Source of the DNA: Neobacillus pocheonensis
Lineage (GTDB): Bacteria; Bacillota; Bacilli; Bacillales; Cytobacillaceae
Assembly: GCA_023702235.1 (NCBI GenBank)
Contig: JAMQCR010000002.1
Location: forward strand, 1,178,001 to 1,242,000
Length of the DNA: 64,000 nucleotides
Direction of reading: 5' to 3'
Part shown: piece by piece, positions 52,780 to 61,029 of the stretch
Position numbering within the stretch: the first letter of the stretch is position 1
Layout: each line of letters begins with the position of its first letter
Translations under genes and position numbers: made by a program
The notes under the pieces: generated by a model
The model's input: the letters and a program-made list of their open reading frames with translations, nothing else
Database searches by the model: none
What the model was told of the DNA's origin: nothing

Positions 52780-53478
52780 TTAGGCGAGAATTCTTGCTAG
52801 ACCGAATGCAACTGCTGCAGCAAGTCCTCCAGTAATCATTGTTTGAAAAGCACTCTTCAAAGGAGAAGCTCCTGTAAACTTCCCTTTTACATATCCAAAA
52901 ATCAGTAAGGCAATAAGTGTGAAAATAACAGAAACCATTAATGCTGTTGCAGGTTTATGAAAGATAAAATATGGAAACAAAGGGATTAACCCTCCAACAA
53001 TATAAGAAATAGCAATGGTAATCGCACTGTTTCTCGCTCTTGTCGGCTCCGGCTTTTCTAGCCCCAATTCAAATTTCATCATAAAATCAACCCATTTTTC
53101 AGGGTTCGATTTCATGGTTTCAGTAATCGATTTGATCTGGTCTTCTTCTAGCCCATATTCCCTGAAAATTTCAGATACTTCCTCTTCTTCACGCTCTGGT
53201 AGTTCTATTACTTCGCGCCGTTCACGGGCAAGTTCAGATTCGTAATGTTCCGAATCTGTTTTTCCTGCCAAATATCCGCCAAGTCCCATTGCAATTGACC
53301 CTGCTGCAATTTCAGCGCTACCGGCAGTGAGAATTAATGTTGTTGTATCAACAGCACCGGACAAACCAGCAGCTAATGCAAACGGTACAGTTAATCCGTC
53401 TGACATACCAATGACAACATCTCGAATGAAGTCAGATCCCGAAAAATGTTCTTCTACGTGATGCAGGTGTTGATCCAT
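52780..53478 (-). CDS. VIT1/CCC1-family membrane transporter
   Basis: 232 residues; TTGGAGG lies eight bases before the ATG. DFIRDVVIGMSDGLTVPFAL then AAGLSGAVDTTTLILTAGSA, EIAAGSIAMGLGGYLAGKTD form the first two helices and the typical metal-path motif; a cytosolic acidic domain (REVIELPEREEEEVSEIFRE) follows; three more helices end the protein. VIT1/CCC1 proteins move Fe2+ or Mn2+ across membranes, driven by protons. Length and order match bacterial VIT proteins. A decayed tandem copy lies just downstream. Confidence 0.88.
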   Translation of the reverse strand: MDQHLHHVEEHFSGSDFIRDVVIGMSDGLTVPFALAAGLSGAVDTTTLILTAGSAEIAAGSIAMGLGGYLAGKTDSEHYESELARERREVIELPEREEEEVSEIFREYGLEEDQIKSITETMKSNPEKWVDFMMKFELGLEKPEPTRARNSAITIAISYIVGGLIPLFPYFIFHKPATALMVSVIFTLIALLIFGYVKGKFTGASPLKSAFQTMITGGLAAAVAFGLARILA

Positions 53479-53793
53479 TTTTTAACCTCCAAGTTGACTA
53501 ATGCAACACTAATAGAATATAAATCGATTATTCACCACAAGTTTTAAATAAGTGGGGGATTATGTTAAACAAATGAGGTTGTCTCGGCAAAAACCCCAAT
53601 TCTTATTATGCTCATAATAAAAATATTTGTTAAACAAATTCCATTAGGCAAGGGATGGCATAGTGAACGTTTTAACTTCGTAGGCAGCATCAAGAATAAT
53701 TTAATAATTTTTTCCAAAAAGGTAAACTACTAAAAATTGAAAACCGTTGATAGAACAGAACTATTACCGCTGCATCAATAGAGGGGGATTTGG
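53479..53793. other. Intergenic, promoter region of the ger operon
   Basis: TTATTATG-CT-CATAATAA is a perfect palindrome at ~53612-53630. No other feature. The ribosome site GAGGGGGATT for gerB ends it. A forespore promoter is expected here, but I cannot identify one. Confidence 0.45.
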
Positions 53794-54858
53794 TTGATCC
53801 AAAAGGTGATTCATTCTACACATATTTATATTCTGCTCATCATGTCTACCGGATATATGGTCCATCTATTGCTGCATCCTGTGATTTTACCTCATCTAAA
53901 CGTGACTCATGGCTCTCTGTAATCGGCAGCGTTGCTCCTTTAATCCTTTGGACGGTCATGATTTATTACTTAAACAAAAAGTTTGAGCAAAAAAACATCT
54001 TATCTTTGTTATTTTCATTGCATCCCTTGATTTCCTATTCGATTCGTATTCTTTTGGGTCTTTATTTTTTTCTTACAGCATTTATCACGTTCAAATATAC
54101 AGGTTTTTGGGCAAAATCAAATTACACCACTGACATTCCTGATTTCATCGTCGTAGTTTCATTTGCATCTCTTTGCTATTATGCGTCACTGAAAGGAATT
54201 CGAACCATCGGCTCCTTATCGATATTCTTATTGCCTTTCGTTGTAATGTTTGGGTTTTTAGTGGGAATTGGAAATATAAAATTTAAGGATTACAGCATGT
54301 TGTTCCCCGTTTTTGAGCGTGGATATAAAGATTTCTTATTCGGAATCATGTATACATGCGCCAGTTCATTTGAAATCATTTATTTTCTATTTATTACACC
54401 CTATATAAAGACCGGATCAAAATAAAGCCGCTGATGATTGTTAGCATCGCTATCTTCTTCTTAGCGTTAGGGCCCTTGGTAGGAGCGATCGCTGAATTTG
54501 GTGCGGAGGAGGCAGGAAAGTTGAAGGTTCCTGCCCATGAACAATGGAAATTGCTATCACTTGGCATCCATATCACCCGCCTTGATTTTTTGTCGATCTT
54601 TCAATGGCGCTCTGGAGCATTCATACGGATCAGTTTATGCATGTTTATCGTAAACCAACTATTGGATCGCCATCAAAAAAGAGCTGGATTCTTCCCTTTC
54701 TTTATACCCTGCTCATCATCAGCGTGTTAATTCCATGGGATTTCAGTTCCTTTTTTTCGCTTTTATATTCCGTTTATTTTCCTGCAAGCCTGGTGTTTCT
54801 GCTTTTTACCTTTGGGCTGTTGTTCATTCTTAGCCGAATCAAGGGGGATTCTCCGTGA
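53794..54858 (+). pseudogene. Spore germination protein, GerAB/permease subunit, with three frameshifts
   Basis: TTG start at 53794 after GAGGGGGATTTGG. Frame 1 gives IQKVIHSTHIYILLIMSTGY...HPVILPHL; then KRDSWLSVIGSVAPLILWTV...YIK; then DRIKIKPLMIVSIAIFFLAL...LLDRHQK; then KSWILPFLYTLLIISVLIPW to SRIKGDSP. Each of the three breaks (near 53897, 54413 and 54676) is the loss of one base. The joined ~355-residue protein with ten helices is a complete GerAB-type spore permease (APC superfamily). In germinant receptors this subunit binds the germinant. Likely functional if the breaks are sequence errors. Confidence 0.8.
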
Positions 54859-56302
54859 AAAGAAATAACCTGACAATACTCAAATTGAAAGAGTGGTTCA
54901 AAAATTCCTCCGACATTGTCCTGCAAACCAAATCCTATCAAGGCAGGATTTCTTCCCATTCCCTTGCCTTCTTGTATTGCCCCAATTTAGTGGACACAAA
55001 TGTCATGAACGAAACCATTCTCCCTAACATAAATGAAGCGATGGAAAAAGAGCGAACGCTGACGAATGAACGCTTAAGCTGTCTCTTGGGGGTCACCAAG
55101 CTTTCTGAAGATGAAAATATCAAGTATAAAATAGAACAAAGGCTTTTTTCCGGAGAATTAGTCATTTTGAATGAGGAAACAAAGGATGTATATTTTATTC
55201 CCGTCTCCAATGCCCCAAAGAGAAGCCCGGAAGAAACCAATTTGGAACCTTCTGTTCGGGGACCAAGAGACGGCTTTGTGGAAAATATCTCCGATAATAT
55301 GGCGCTAATCCGTCAACGATTGAAAACATCTACCTTAAAAAACATAGAATATACAATTGGAGAAAGAAGCAAAACGAAAATTTTACTGCTTTATATAGAG
55401 GATATAATCAATCCCTCTATTTTGGATGACGTTCAAGGTCGATTACAATCTTTTACCATCGATATTTTAAACAGCAGCAATCAATTGGAAGAAATGCTCT
55501 ATGACCATCCCTATTCCATTCTTCCATTAATGGATTACATCGGGAGACCTGATTATATCGTGGAAGCCTTGAATCAAGGGAGATTTGCCATTTTGGTGGA
55601 TGGGAGCCCTAGCTGTTTGATTGGACCGACAGCTCTTATGCAATTATCGTATTCGCCTGAAGATGCGCACACAAGTTTTTTTCAAACTAGTTTCGTTCGT
55701 TTACTAAGGGTATTCGCTTTAGTCACGACCGTTTTTTTTCCGGGCTTTTACATTGCCTTAGTCAATCATCAGACCGAGCAGATTCCTTTTACCCTGCTTG
55801 CCACAATCTCCATGTCAAGAGCAGGGCTTTCTTTATCAAGCTCTATGGAAGCGTTTATCATGATAACCATGTTTGAACTGTTTAAAGAAGCAGGGCTCAG
55901 GCTTCCAAAAGCTGTAGGGCAAACCGTCGCCGAGGATTGATTATCGGAGATGCGGCGATCCGAGCAGGACTCACGTCTCCGTCCATGCTGGTGGTGATCG
56001 CGATTACCGTGATTTCAGGGTATACGTTGGTCAACCAAAACTTAGCGGGTAATGTGCTCATTCTTCGCTATTGCGTTCTTATCCTGTCATCATTGCTCGG
56101 GATGTATGGATTTTTTCTTTCCTTTTTTATCATCATAACCCTTGCTTTTTCGCTTGAAAGTTTCGGGCAACCCTATTTAACCATATATGCATTTCCAAAT
56201 ATGTCTAACATCATTAATAACTTTATCAAATTACCCTATAAGCTGTTAAAAAAACGCAATCTTGCTTATCAACCAAAGGACACAACCAGGCAAAAGGAGT
56301 AG
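54855..56302 (+). pseudogene. Spore germination protein, GerAA-type subunit, one frameshift
   Basis: GTG start at 54855 (AAGGGGG upstream), overlapping the end of gerB by four bases as in a translated-together operon. The N-terminal soluble domain (~1-240: ESRIGERSKTKILLLYIEDI-like, GRPDYIVEALNQGRFAILVD) is followed by membrane helices and EAFIMITMFELFKEAGLRLP. The frame stops after GQTVAED at 55940, then continues in the next frame GDAAIRAGLTSPSMLVVIAI to 56302. One G at ~55931 (GCCGGAGGA expected) restores VAGGLIIGDAAIRAG. Full length ~482 residues, normal for GerAA, which forms the receptor's oligomeric channel. Confidence 0.82.
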
Positions 56303-56308
56303 TTTTCA

Positions 56309-57415
56309 ATGAGGAACTTGATTTCTTTCATCATCGTAACGAGCCTTATCTTTCTTTTGACAGGTTGTTTCGGGGCAAAAGAAAGATAAGGCGAGACGTA
56401 TGTTACTGCTTTTGGAATGGACTATAAAGAGGGAAAATTTAAACTCTATATTCAGGGTCTAAGTTTTGGGAATATTGCCAAACAAGAAGGAGCTGCCATA
56501 GAACAGAAGCCCATTTTAATCGGGGAAGCGGAAGGAGAAAGTATCCCGGCAGCAGCTGGGTTATTGGAACAAATGTCCGCTTTGCCATTAAACTATGGAC
56601 ATGTTCAAACCATTATACTGAGCAAAAATATCATGAAAGAAAAAATGGTGGATGTGATGGAAATTATCGGTCGTGAGCCATTACTGCGGTACAGCTTCTT
56701 CCTTTTTGGCACAGAAGAGAATCTAAAATCGTTAATGCAAACTCAAAGCTTTTTTAATTATCCACAATTATATTCGGTCGTCCATCGACCAGACAGGCTC
56801 ATCCAATATAATTATTCACTCCCGATCATGATATATCATCAATTTACTTCCCATTACTACCGACCGGTTGGAACGATTTTAATCCCGTCGTTAACCATTG
56901 ACAAAACCCATTTTTCAGAAGGAAAGGAAAAATCACTTTCCAAGATCAACGGAGAATATTTGATTTCCAGGCAGCAGTTTAAAGGATGGTTGAGTAAAAA
57001 GGACTTAAGCGGATTACGTTGGTTCTCAAGAGGGATCCAAGATTCCACTCTTCGGTTTGGGACCGAAAACATATCGGTAAGTGTAAAAAACCCTAATACA
57101 AAAATTATAGTTTTAAAAGGAAAGAACCCCTCTTATAAAATCGTGGTAAAAGGGAAGGCTGTTCTGGTCCAAAATAGCAAAAACAAACAACTAAAAGAAG
57201 TGGAAAACGAGTTAAATAAAAAAATAAAAAACGAAATTTTGTCGACCATAACGAAAGGGGACCGGCTGAATACGGATGTCTTGAACATCAGTGAAAAATC
57301 GTATAAATATTATTTGAACCATTGGAATACCGAGACCATCAGAAAATTTAACGCGCATTCGGTTAAAGAAGTGCAGGTCGAAATACGAGTGGATCCAGGG
57401 AATTTCAAATATTGA
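56309..57415 (+). pseudogene. Spore germination lipoprotein, GerAC-type subunit, with an in-frame stop
   Basis: ATG at 56309 with AAGGAG upstream, six bases after gerA. MRNLISFIIVTSLIFLLTGC is a lipoprotein signal with Cys20. The frame meets a TAA at 56387 within a short scrambled stretch (GAAAGATAAGGCGAGACG) and continues in the same frame YVTAFGMDYKEGKFKLYIQG...KFNAHSVKEVQVEIRVDPGN to 57415. This fits small deletions that keep the frame overall but create a stop. The remaining ~340 residues are a complete GerAC body. A strong terminator closes the B-A-C operon. Confidence 0.8.
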
Positions 57416-57420
57416 AAGGC

Positions 57421-57457
57421 AAAAAAAAGACGCGGCATAAGGCTGCGTCTTTTTTTG
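57421..57457 (+). terminator. Terminator of the ger operon
   Basis: AAAAAAGACGC-GGC-ATAA-GGCT-GCGTC followed by seven or more T's. Confidence 0.85.
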
Positions 57458-57479
57458 GTCAAGGACGGTGGAATCTATT

Positions 57480-57863
57480 GTGTTTGATTATACGGTTGTC
57501 ACAAATAAAAATATAGATGCTGCCATCAAAAGTATAGAGGAAAGCTTAAAAGGAGAGAAATTCGGTGTTTTGTGGATGTTTGATATTAAGGAAAAGCTTC
57601 AGGAAAAGGGATTATAATTTCAAAAAGAATTAAAAATCTTAGAAGTATGCAACCCACATGAAGCACATAGGGTGTTAAATGAAAATGAACTGGCTGGATA
57701 CTTTCTGCCTTGTAAGATAGTTGTTTATGAAGGTAATGGACAAACGAAAATCGGCATGCCCAGACCAACTTCTCTGATCAGCCTCCTTAATGATGAAAAG
57801 ATGAAGTTATTTGCTAAAGATATTGAAGACCGGCTAATTAGTTGTATTGATAAAAGCGTATGA
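57480..57863 (+). pseudogene. DUF302 family protein with an in-frame stop
   Basis: GTG start at 57480 (GGTGG upstream). VFDYTVVTNKNIDAAIKSIE, ESLKGEKFGVLWMFDIKEKL, QEKGL, TAA (57615-57617), FQKELKILEVCNPHEAHRVL, ELAGYFLPCKIVVYEGNGQT, IGMPRPTSLISL to 57863, all in one frame. DUF302 proteins are small alpha/beta proteins often found in sulfur or metal gene clusters, and this lies just before one. The stop replaces what is Asp or Glu in relatives. Nonsense mutation rather than frameshift. Confidence 0.7.
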
Positions 57864-57961
57864 ATTTATAACGCCTAAAAATTTCCTTCTTAAATTTGGT
57901 TAATCATTTTTTGACCGCCTTGTAAATTGCGGTCTATTTTTGTTTAAATGAAATATTATCG

Positions 57962-57988
57962 TTGACAATATACCTATAGGGGTATAAT
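57962..57988 (+). promoter_or_regulatory. Promoter with CstR-type operator, site 1
   Basis: TTGACA (57962-57967), 15 bases, TATAAT (57983-57988). ATACCTATAGGGGTAT lies between and over the -10 box (57970-57985). The palindrome matches four more sites in this operon and resembles CsoR/CstR operators. Confidence 0.75.
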
Positions 57989-58030
57989 ATATAATTTGCC
58001 GATGACAATTGTTCTTTGAAGGTGGTCTAA

Positions 58031-58084
58031 ATGATATTTTTAATTTTAGCTGCAATAATAATAGCATTCCTTGCTAAAAATTAA
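58031..58084 (+). CDS. Tiny hydrophobic peptide, 17 aa
   Basis: ATG at 58031 after GAAGGTGGTCTAA; encodes MIFLILAAIIIAFLAKN. It is the first ORF of the operon, with a single-span membrane character. May be a real micro-protein or a leader that sets translation of the repressor gene 20 bases on. Confidence 0.5.
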   Translation: MIFLILAAIIIAFLAKN

Positions 58085-58105
58085 TTGTTAAAGGAGGAAA
58101 AAACA

Positions 58106-58366
58106 GTGGATTACAATGATCAAATGAAAAATAGGGTAAAACGTATTGAAGGACAGTTAAGAGGAATTTTAAAAATGATGGAAGAAAATAAGGACTGCAA
58201 AGAAGTTATTACTCAATTATCTGCATCAAGAACTGCCATTGATCGAACAATTGGATTAATTGTTAGCTCAAATTTAGTCAAGTGTGTTCGGGAAGCTGAT
58301 AAAAATGGTGAAAATACAGAAGAATTAGTAAAAGAAGCTGTAAACCTACTGGTAAGAAGTCGATAA
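58106..58366 (+). CDS. cstR: CstR-type persulfide-sensing repressor (CsoR family)
   Basis: 86 residues from the GTG at 58106, chosen for AAAGGAGG eight bases upstream (a TTG at 58085 would precede that site). All-helical CsoR fold: DQMKNRVKRIEGQLRGILKM...KDCKEVITQLSASRTAIDRT, SSNLVKCV. Cys31 and Cys60 are at the CstR positions, while the His of copper-sensing CsoR is replaced by Asn56, so it should sense persulfides rather than copper. In Staphylococcus aureus CstR the two Cys form di- to tetrasulfide links and release DNA. Five matching operators surround it, implying autoregulation. Confidence 0.88.
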   Translation: MDYNDQMKNRVKRIEGQLRGILKMMEENKDCKEVITQLSASRTAIDRTIGLIVSSNLVKCVREADKNGENTEELVKEAVNLLVRSR

Positions 58367-58404
58367 AAAAGGGTTGACACCCTCTTTTATTTTTGATTAA
58401 TATT

Positions 58405-58420
58405 ATACCCATAGGGGTAA
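58405..58420 (+). promoter_or_regulatory. CstR-type operator, site 2
   Basis: ATACCCATAGGGGTAA, 30 bases before the first tusA-like gene. Confidence 0.75.
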
Positions 58421-58450
58421 ATGTATTTTGTGATTAGGGGGAATAAAGCG

Positions 58451-58654
58451 ATGAAGATAGATAAAGTATTAGATGCAAAAGGTTTAGCTTGTCCAATGCC
58501 CATTGTTAAAACAAAGAAGGCGATGAATGAACTAGAATCTTCTCAAGTTTTAGAAGTCCATACAACCGATAAAGGGGCAAAAAATGATTTAACAGCCTGG
58601 GCTAAATCAGTTGGTCATGAACTTTTGAACATTAAGAGGAAAACGATGTATTAA
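58451..58654 (+). CDS. TusA-like sulfur carrier with a broken C-terminus
   Basis: ATG at 58451 with AGGGGGAATAAAG upstream. KVLDAKGLACPMPIVKTKKA carries the sulfur-accepting Cys14 in the CPMP motif; the next part (VLEVHTTDKGAKNDLTAWAK) is normal. The end reads GHELLNIKRKTMY, whereas the copy at 62174 has HELLKHEEENGVLTFWIKKG. A one-base loss (AAA to AA at ~58629) shifts the frame, and the restored frame also holds a TAA, so the last beta strand is lost. Possibly still folds poorly. Confidence 0.8.
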   Translation: MKIDKVLDAKGLACPMPIVKTKKAMNELESSQVLEVHTTDKGAKNDLTAWAKSVGHELLNIKRKTMY

Positions 58655-58694
58655 AGTTTTGGATTAAAAAAGGATAATTTTTTTCGATTTTTAA

Positions 58695-58710
58695 ATACCC
58701 ATACAGGTAT
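58695..58710 (+). promoter_or_regulatory. CstR-type operator, site 3
   Basis: ATACCCATACAGGTAT, 32 bases before the yrkE-like gene. Confidence 0.7.
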
Positions 58711-58741
58711 AGGTTTTTAATTAACTTCTAGGAGGCACAAC

Positions 58742-59221
58742 ATGACAGAAAAGAAAAAAACAACAATTGTCTTATTTAGTGGCGATTATGATAAAGCAAT
58801 GGCTGCCTATATTATCGCAAATGGAGCTGCTGCTTATGATCATGAAGTAACCATTTTTCACACGTTTTGGGGATTAAATGCCTTACGTAAAGATGAAAAT
58901 ATTATGGTCAAAAAAAGGTTCATGGAAAGAATGTTTGGCAAAATGATGCCTAAAGGCGCTGATAAAATGGGACTTTCAAAAATGAACTTTGCTGGATTTG
59001 GTCCCAAAATGATTAAAGATATTATGAAAAAACATAACGCTTTGCCCTTACCACAATTAATTGAAATGGCTCAAGAACAAGACGTAAAACTTGTTGCGTG
59101 TACAATGACCATGGATCTGTTAGGACTTAAACCAGAAGAGCTATTAGACAACATTGAATATGCCGGAGTTGCTGCCTATTTAGCAGATGCAGAGGAAGGT
59201 AATGTTAATTTATTTATCTAA
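58742..59221 (+). CDS. yrkE: DsrE/DsrF-like protein (YrkE type)
   Basis: 159 residues, the length of Bacillus subtilis YrkE. TTIVLFSGDYDKAMAAYIIA then NGAAAYDHEVTIFHTFWGLN form the Rossmann-like DsrE fold; an inserted basic helix (KKRFMERMFGKMMPKGADKM) follows; VKLVACTMTMDLLGLKPEEL carries Cys120, the likely persulfide-carrying residue. Such proteins pass sulfane sulfur between TusA-like carriers and rhodaneses. GGAGG precedes the ATG. Third gene of the operon. Confidence 0.85.
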   Translation: MTEKKKTTIVLFSGDYDKAMAAYIIANGAAAYDHEVTIFHTFWGLNALRKDENIMVKKRFMERMFGKMMPKGADKMGLSKMNFAGFGPKMIKDIMKKHNALPLPQLIEMAQEQDVKLVACTMTMDLLGLKPEELLDNIEYAGVAAYLADAEEGNVNLFI

Positions 59222-59256
59222 AAGGTTACGGCTTTACTACAAAGGGAGGTTTATAA

Positions 59257-59622
59257 ATGGGTTATCTAAATTATCTTGTCATTGCATTAATTCTTTTTTT
59301 AATGTTTAAACGGTTCTTTCCAACAAAAGGGGTTAACAATATTTCTACAACAGAATTAAAAGCAGAATTAAATGACAAGAATAAACAATTTGTTGATGTC
59401 CGTACACCTGGAGAGTTTAAAGAAAACTATATCAGAGGATTTAAAAATATCCCTCTTCATCAAATTACTCAAAAAGCGGAGAGAGAACTTTCAAAAGAAA
59501 AAGAAGTAATCGTGATTTGCCAAAGTGGGATGAGAAGCCAACAGGCTAGTAAGGTCCTAAAAAAATTAGGCTTTTCTAAAGTAACAAATGTCAAAGGTGG
59601 CATGAGTGCTTGGTCAAATTAA
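59257..59622 (+). CDS. Membrane-anchored rhodanese
   Basis: 121 residues. One N-terminal membrane helix (YLNYLVIALILFLMF) followed by a single rhodanese domain: FVDVRTPGEFKENYIRGFKN, IPLHQITQKA and VIVICQSGMRSQQASKVLKK with the catalytic Cys88 in a CQSGMRS loop. It should move a sulfane sulfur from a donor such as thiosulfate or a persulfide to an acceptor, at the membrane face. GGGAGG precedes the ATG, 35 bases after the DsrE gene. Confidence 0.9.
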   Translation: MGYLNYLVIALILFLMFKRFFPTKGVNNISTTELKAELNDKNKQFVDVRTPGEFKENYIRGFKNIPLHQITQKAERELSKEKEVIVICQSGMRSQQASKVLKKLGFSKVTNVKGGMSAWSN

Positions 59623-59640
59623 AATAGGGAGGACTATAAA

Positions 59641-59937
59641 ATGAAACAAATGACTGCAAAAAAAGTAGAGACTTTATTAAACGAAGGAAAAACTTTAAAT
59701 ATTATTGATGTACGCGAAGTGAATGAAGTATCGGCTGGCAAAATTCCCGGTGCTGTAAATATTCCTTTAGGATTAGTTGAGTTTCGTATGCATGAATTGA
59801 ATAAATCAAAAGAGTATATAATGGTTTGCCGTTCAGGAGGAAGAAGTGGTCGTGCCACGCAATTCCTTGAAAGCTATGGATTTAACGTAATCAACATGGC
59901 TGGTGGAATGCTTGCTTGGTACGGTAAAGTTGAATAA
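59641..59937 (+). CDS. Single-domain rhodanese
   Basis: 98 residues, soluble. NIIDVREVNEVSAGKIPGAV then IPLGLVEFRMHELNKSKEYI, MVCRSGGRSGRATQFLESYG with catalytic Cys63 in CRSGGRS. GGGAGG upstream of the ATG and only 18 bases after the previous gene, so co-translated. A cytosolic thiosulfate/persulfide sulfurtransferase by family. Confidence 0.9.
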   Translation: MKQMTAKKVETLLNEGKTLNIIDVREVNEVSAGKIPGAVNIPLGLVEFRMHELNKSKEYIMVCRSGGRSGRATQFLESYGFNVINMAGGMLAWYGKVE

Positions 59938-59955
59938 ATTTTTTTAACAAAAACA

Positions 59956-59971
59956 ATACCCTAATGGGTAT
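59956..59971 (+). promoter_or_regulatory. CstR-type operator, site 4
   Basis: ATACCCTAATGGGTAT, a perfect-ended palindrome 20 bases before the yrkF-like gene. Confidence 0.75.
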
Positions 59972-59991
59972 AAAAAACAGGAGGTTTTAAA

Positions 59992-60567
59992 ATGGAAAGC
60001 TTGAAAGCAAACGCGATTTTAAATGCAAAAGGTTTAACATGTCCAATGCCGATTGTTAAAACAAAGAAAACAATGAATAACATGGAGGCAGGGCAAGTAT
60101 TAGAAGTTCAAGCGACAGATAAAGGGTCCAAAGCAGACATGAAAGCATGGGCTGAAAGTTCAGGACATCAATATTTAGGAACAATCGAAGAAGGCGAAGT
60201 GCTGAAACATTATCTTCTCAAATCTTCTAATGACGAAGCCACTGAAAAGAAACACCCAAATGTTATAAATAACGAAGATCTAGAGAAAAATCTAGAAACA
60301 AATGAAACCATCGTGGTTATCGATGTAAGAGAATCTGCAGAATATGCTTTTAATCATATTCCTAATGCTATCTCCATACCATTAAGCGAATTGGAGAACA
60401 GATTAAATGAATTAAACAAACAAGATGAAATCTTCGTAGTTTGTCGAACAGGTAACCGTAGCGATCTTGCTGCGCAGAAATTAACCGAAAATGGTTTTAC
60501 TAACATCATTAATGTTGTACCTGGTATGAGTCAATGGAATGGAAAAACAACAAGTATAAATGATTAA
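59992..60567 (+). CDS. yrkF: TusA-rhodanese fusion (YrkF type)
   Basis: 191 residues; GGAGG before the ATG. Residues 1-75 are TusA-like with Cys17 in GLTCPMPIVKTKKT; a short acidic linker follows; residues ~95-185 are a rhodanese domain with Cys151 in VVCRTGNRSD. The order and length match Bacillus subtilis YrkF. In S. aureus the CstA protein also joins TusA and rhodanese parts. It likely transfers sulfane sulfur between its own two cysteines and then to the DsrE-like and dioxygenase partners. Confidence 0.88.
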   Translation: MESLKANAILNAKGLTCPMPIVKTKKTMNNMEAGQVLEVQATDKGSKADMKAWAESSGHQYLGTIEEGEVLKHYLLKSSNDEATEKKHPNVINNEDLEKNLETNETIVVIDVRESAEYAFNHIPNAISIPLSELENRLNELNKQDEIFVVCRTGNRSDLAAQKLTENGFTNIINVVPGMSQWNGKTTSIND

Positions 60568-60586
60568 AAACTAGAAGGAATAAACA

Positions 60587-60982
60587 ATGAATAAAAAAGT
60601 AGCGATTATTGCAAGTAATGGTGGATTATTTGACGCATACAAGGTATTTAATATTGCAACGGCAGCAGCAGCAACTGATCAGGAAGTGGCTATTTTCTTC
60701 ACTTTTGAGGGTTTAAATTTAATCCATAAAGAGGCATACAAACAACTTCCAATGCCTGAAGGTAAAGAGCATTTTGCAGAGGGTTTTGCAAAAGCAAATG
60801 TACCTTCTATTCCGGAATTAGTTACAATGGCGCAAGAAATGGGTGTAAAATTTATCGGTTGTCAAATGACAATGGATGTAATGGGATTAGAAAAAGAAGA
60901 CTCTGTTGACGGAATTGAAGTAGGCGGAGCTGTAACCTTTTTAGAGTTTGCAAAGGATGCAGATGTAACTTTAACTTTTTAA
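60587..60982 (+). CDS. DsrE-family protein, second copy
   Basis: 131 residues. KVAIIASNGGLFDAYKVFNI then ATAAAATDQEVAIFFTFEGL and GVKFIGCQMTMDVMGLEKED with Cys92 at the position equivalent to Cys120 of the other DsrE protein. It lacks that protein's basic insert. Probably a sulfur-relay partner. It starts 20 bases after yrkF; AGAAGGA lies before the ATG. Confidence 0.85.
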   Translation: MNKKVAIIASNGGLFDAYKVFNIATAAAATDQEVAIFFTFEGLNLIHKEAYKQLPMPEGKEHFAEGFAKANVPSIPELVTMAQEMGVKFIGCQMTMDVMGLEKEDSVDGIEVGGAVTFLEFAKDADVTLTF

Positions 60983-61008
60983 AACATTATATTTTTTTAA
61001 TTAAAATA

Positions 61009-61024
61009 ATACTATAGGGGGTAT
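61009..61024 (+). promoter_or_regulatory. CstR-type operator, site 5
   Basis: ATACTATAGGGGGTAT ending five bases before the yrkH-like start codon; it also covers the ribosome site, so binding here must act on an upstream promoter. Confidence 0.7.
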
Positions 61025-61029
61025 ATAAA

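Noticed and set aside
57586-57768. Minus-strand ORF of 60 codons
   Set aside because: It is the antisense of the DUF302 frame, which continues through a single stop with conserved-looking sequence.
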